The notes beneath the pieces are model-generated. The model made no database searches and was not told the DNA's origin. It was given only the letters and a program-made list of their open reading frames with translations. This document shows, piece by piece, positions 59,952 to 64,000 of a stretch of 64,000 nucleotides of DNA (the stretch's first letter is position 1; each line of letters begins with the position of its first letter). A program made the translations under genes and the position numbers. Source of the DNA: an uncultured Pseudocitrobacter sp. (lineage in GTDB: Bacteria > Pseudomonadota > Gammaproteobacteria > Enterobacterales > Enterobacteriaceae); NCBI GenBank assembly GCA_913778145.1, contig CAJYVI010000099.1, positions 1-64,000 of the forward strand, written 5' to 3'.

Positions 59952-61073
59952 CTACTCGTCGAAGAACCAATACCCTTGATTAATCAACGCCGTCAGCTCT
60001 TCAGCGAACACTGGGTTGGTTAACGCCTCGCCCAGCTCAGCCTTGCCGAGCGTCGTGTAGCGGGAAAGCGCATCTGCCGCCGCCGCGTCGCTGACGTCCA
60101 GCGGTTCGCTGTTGACGAACACGCTGCCGTTCACGCTCAACACGCGCAGCCCGTTCAGACGCACCAGCGTTTCTCCGTCCATCAGTGCGTCTACCACTTC
60201 CTGCGGTTCGTACGGCGGCTCTGCCGGGGCGATATCCAGCTCATGACGCGGCGTGGTCACAAAACTTCCAAACCACTGCTTAAAATCTTCCGGCTTGCTG
60301 ATCATCTCGATCATCATTCCGCGCAGGCGCTCAAGTTCATACTCTTCGATGCGCCCGGCATGATCGCGTACAGTGAGATCCGGATCGCTGTAGTGTTCGC
60401 TGCCGAGATCGTTTTCCAGCGCGTAATCAGCGAAGCTGCTGATCAGATCGCGCCCGTTTGGCCCACGGAAGCCGACGGAATAGTTCAGCGCCGTTTCATG
60501 GGTGAACCCGTCGTGCGGAAATCCCGGCGGAATATAGAGAATATCGCCCGGCTCCAGATCTTCATCGATGATCGGCTCAAACGGATCGACGTGCAGCAGC
60601 GCCGGGTGCGGACAGAACTGACGCATCGGCAGTTTATCGCCCACGCGCCAGCGACGGCTGCCCATACCCTGGATAATAAACACATCATACTGATCGATAT
60701 GCGGGCCTACGCCGCCGCCCGGCACAGAGAAGGAGATCATTAAATCGTCCAGTCGCCAGTCCGGCAGCACACGGAACGGGCGTACCAGCTCCGCTGAGGG
60801 TTCGTGCCAGTGGTTCACCGCTTGCGCCAGCAGCGACCAGCCCGTCTCGCCTAAGCCATCGAAATGTTCGAACGGGCCATTGCTCGCCTGCCATTTTCCG
60901 TTGGCATGGCTTACCAGTCGGCTGTCGACTTCGGGTTCCATCGCCAGGCCCGCCAGTTCATCCGGCGTGATCGGGTCAACAAAGTCAGCGAACGCTTTCT
61001 TCAGTACAACAGGTTTTTTCTGCCAGTATTTCTCAAGAAACTCCGGCCAGTTAAGGTTAAGTTGATAAGCCAT
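59952..61073 (-). CDS. RoxA-like JmjC ribosomal-protein hydroxylase
   Basis: This 373-residue protein resembles E. coli RoxA (YcfD), a 2-oxoglutarate/Fe(II) oxygenase that hydroxylates an arginine of ribosomal protein L16. The iron triad His125, Asp127 (GPHIDQYD) and His187 (PPGFPHDGF) is intact, and the C-terminal winged-helix region is present. Identity is lower than for other core genes of the window, and E. coli roxA lies next to phoPQ, so this may be a paralogue rather than the orthologue; I leave the symbol blank. Confidence 0.85.
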   Translation of the reverse strand: MAYQLNLNWPEFLEKYWQKKPVVLKKAFADFVDPITPDELAGLAMEPEVDSRLVSHANGKWQASNGPFEHFDGLGETGWSLLAQAVNHWHEPSAELVRPFRVLPDWRLDDLMISFSVPGGGVGPHIDQYDVFIIQGMGSRRWRVGDKLPMRQFCPHPALLHVDPFEPIIDEDLEPGDILYIPPGFPHDGFTHETALNYSVGFRGPNGRDLISSFADYALENDLGSEHYSDPDLTVRDHAGRIEEYELERLRGMMIEMISKPEDFKQWFGSFVTTPRHELDIAPAEPPYEPQEVVDALMDGETLVRLNGLRVLSVNGSVFVNSEPLDVSDAAAADALSRYTTLGKAELGEALTNPVFAEELTALINQGYWFFDE

Positions 61074-61227
61074 TTTTTCATACCATCAGTGAGCAAACAG
61101 GCCTGATTATACGGAGCAGACGAATCACGCCGCTTTGTCATGGGTCAATCGCGCGCGATATGCCTGATTAGGCGATTTATGATCCAGATTCATAAACTCT
61201 AGCGATTAACCCTGTCTAATCATATGA

Positions 61228-62271
<1,044 letters not shown>

Positions 62272-62279
62272 GCCGTAAA

Positions 62280-62301
62280 GCCCGGTCATCGCTGACCGGG
62301 C
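62280..62301 (-). terminator. Terminator of the RND gene
   Basis: GCCCGGTCA pairs with TGACCGGGC around a 4-base loop and is followed on the minus strand by TTTACGGCTTATTT. It also lies just after the aldo/keto reductase stop and may act on both strands. Confidence 0.75.
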
Positions 62302-62309
62302 CACATGCG

Positions 62310-64000
62310 TTACTCGGCCTTGCCGTGCGCCCACTCGCGCAAACGCTGGAACAGCACGTAGAGCGCAGGAATAAACACAATCCCCAGCACGGTTGCCACC
62401 AGCATACCGCTGAATACCGTAGTACCAATGATGCGGCGGCTTTGCGCCCCGGCTCCCGTCGCCAGCACCATCGGCGTGACGCCGATAATAAACGAGACGG
62501 CAGTCATCATCACGGCACGGAAGCGGCGTGATGCGCCTTCCCGCGCGGCATCGACAATCGATATCCCCTCTTCCCGCCGCGTACGGGCAAACTCAACGAT
62601 CAGAATGGCGTTTTTCGCCGCCAGGGCGATTAACAATACCAGGCCAATCTGCACATAAACATCGTTGGCGTACCCGGCAATCCACAACCAACTGAGCGCT
62701 CCGCCAATCGCCACCAGCACCGAGAGCATGACGCTCGCTGGTAGCGTCCAGCTTTCGTACTGTGCGACGAGGAACAGCCACGCCATCACCACCGCCGCCA
62801 GCACAATCCAGATAGCCTGGTTTCCCGTCTGTTGTTCCTGATAGGAGATTCCGCTCCAGGCATAGCTGTAGCCTTCCGGCAGCGATTCTTCCAGAATCTG
62901 CGCCATCGCGTCCATGGCGGTGCTGCTGCTGACGCCCGCTGCCGCCGATCCGCTCACCGACACCGACGGGAACTGGTTGTACTGTTGCAGAAACGGCGCG
63001 CCGACGGTTGGCGTGATGGTCACCAGGTTGCTCAGGCGCACACGATCGCCACCATTGCTGCGAACGTAGAGCTCGCTGATTTGCTCGGCGCGTTCACGCC
63101 ACTGCATTTCGTTTTGCATCACCACGTGATACGAACGGTTGTTGATGGTGAAATCCCCCGCGCGGGTGCCGCCGAAGGCCGTTTGCAGGCTGTTAAAGAT
63201 TTGCGAAACAGGCACATCCAGCTGCGCCGCGCGCTCGCGGTCGACGCTGAGCGTCAGCTGCGGCACATTGCTGCTCCAGGTGGTGAAGACCCGGCTCAGT
63301 TGCGGATGCTGATTGGCTTTGCGCAGCACCTGCTGGGTAACCGACTCCAGTTCAGCTGGCGACTGCCCGGCCTGCGCCTGAATACGCAGGTCGAAACCGG
63401 ATGCATTACCTAACCCCGGCAACGTGGCGGGGGCGAAGGTCATAATGGTCGCTTCCGGTAACGCAAAAAGCTGCTGCTGAAGCGACGCCATCACCGCATC
63501 CAGCGGCGCGCGCTCGTGCCACTCTTTCAGCATAACGGACATAAACCCGCCGCTCGACGCGGTCGTGCCGTTAAGAATATTAAAACCAGAAACCTGAATA
63601 ACGTCGCTCACGGCCGGGTTCGCCGCGATAATCTGCCGCGCCTGCGCCATGACCGCTTCCGTGCGCTCAAGCGAAGCGGAATCCGGTAACTGCACGCTGG
63701 CAAAGAAGTAACCCTGATCTTCCTGCGGCAGAAAACCTTTTGGCATGCTGCTGAAACAAAATGCAGTGACCGCCGCCGCAACGCCTATCGCCAGCAATGC
63801 CAACAGCGGGCGCAGATTAAACAGCCCCACCAGCCGAACGTAGCCACGACGCGTTATCTCCAGCCCGCGATTAAACCCACGGAATATGAGCGCCGGGCGT
63901 TCAGCGCGCGGACGCAGCAACAAGGCGCACAGGGCGGGCGTGAGCGTCAGCGCCACCAGGCTCGACAACACTACCGCCGCTGACAGCGTAACGGCAAACT
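62310..64000 (-). CDS. RND (HAE1) multidrug efflux pump inner-membrane subunit, C-terminal part
   Basis: About 563 residues of an AcrB/OqxB-type proton:drug antiporter; the frame stays open to the window edge, so roughly the first 470 residues are outside. Visible are the end of the mid-protein helices ([16 protein letters not shown]), the second periplasmic domain ([20 protein letters not shown]), and the last helices with [17 protein letters not shown] and [11 protein letters not shown]. The adaptor gene would be further upstream. Which RND subgroup it belongs to cannot be fixed from this half. Confidence 0.92.
   Translation of the reverse strand, partial: FAVTLSAAVVLSSLVALTLTPALCALLLRPRAERPALIFRGFNRGLEITRRGYVRLVGLFNLRPLLALLAIGVAAAVTAFCFSSMPKGFLPQEDQGYFFASVQLPDSASLERTEAVMAQARQIIAANPAVSDVIQVSGFNILNGTTASSGGFMSVMLKEWHERAPLDAVMASLQQQLFALPEATIMTFAPATLPGLGNASGFDLRIQAQAGQSPAELESVTQQVLRKANQHPQLSRVFTTWSSNVPQLTLSVDRERAAQLDVPVSQIFNSLQTAFGGTRAGDFTINNRSYHVVMQNEMQWRERAEQISELYVRSNGGDRVRLSNLVTITPTVGAPFLQQYNQFPSVSVSGSAAAGVSSSTAMDAMAQILEESLPEGYSYAWSGISYQEQQTGNQAIWIVLAAVVMAWLFLVAQYESWTLPASVMLSVLVAIGGALSWLWIAGYANDVYVQIGLVLLIALAAKNAILIVEFARTRREEGISIVDAAREGASRRFRAVMMTAVSFIIGVTPMVLATGAGAQSRRIIGTTVFSGMLVATVLGIVFIPALYVLFQRLREWAHGKAE

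Overview
The window is a chromosomal segment of an enterobacterium (family Enterobacteriaceae). Almost every core gene is readable by close similarity to its Escherichia coli K-12 counterpart, and the order is the E. coli order read backwards: secF-secD-yajC-tgt-queA-acpH, malZ, proY-brnQ-phoR-phoB, sbcD-sbcC, mak-rdgC-ppnP-aroM-yaiA-aroL-yaiI-proC-psiF-phoA, ddlA-yaiZ-yaiY-yaiW-sbmA-ampH-iprA-ehaC-hemB-tauDCBA, then mmuM-mmuP. Gene content fits an Enterobacter/Leclercia/Lelliottia/Kluyvera/Citrobacter-type genome. I cannot fix the genus by eye.

Positions 1-51 are not genomic. Bases 19-51 are a complete 33-nt Illumina read-1 adapter, and bases 52-98 do not continue secF, so the window opens on an untrimmed and probably chimeric contig end. 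The real sequence starts inside secF at about position 100.

Accessory blocks are inserted into the conserved backbone. (1) 5977-14362, between acpH and malZ: a translationally coupled DUF2339/DUF3999 membrane pair, then a three-gene operon (YcaC-like isochorismatase-fold hydrolase, ABM-domain membrane protein, YtcJ-like amidohydrolase with a Cys/His-rich tail) with a divergent YhaJ-like LysR regulator. (2) 16341-17466, between malZ and proY: an AT-rich two-gene unit of a DUF4225-like protein and a small two-helix membrane protein, which looks like an orphan effector-immunity pair. (3) 35573-42471, between phoA and ddlA where E. coli has iraP: an orphan sugar-type ABC binding protein divergent from phoA with Pho-box-like sites on both sides, an IdnO/transporter/IdnR-like operon with twin operators, an MdtG-like exporter, and an extensin-family protein with a LAS-metallopeptidase-like signature divergent from ddlA. 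(4) 59952-64000: a RoxA-like JmjC hydroxylase, an aldo/keto reductase and the C-terminal half of an RND pump. araJ, dgcC (adrA) and iraP are absent from their E. coli positions.

Functional groups: protein export (SecDF-YajC); queuosine tRNA modification (QueA, Tgt); phosphate starvation (PhoBR, PhoA, PsiF, Pho boxes); DNA end processing and recombination (SbcCD, RdgC); shikimate and proline synthesis (AroL with TyrR and TrpR sites, AroM, YaiA, ProC); cell wall and peptide uptake (DdlA, AmpH, SbmA-YaiW); sulfur acquisition (TauABCD, MmuPM); haem synthesis (HemB).

Intergenic regions carry two palindromic repeat classes: classical REP/BIME elements (5.8, 17.7, 27.5 kb) and a second class, CCCTCTCCC-type palindromes arranged as 60-65 bp tandem units with conserved linkers (40.3, 53.6, 59.8 kb, plus single copies at 3.98 and 36.9 kb). 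One copy of the second class is translated as the C-terminus of the MdtG-like protein. No rRNA, tRNA, CRISPR array, prophage or insertion sequence was recognised.
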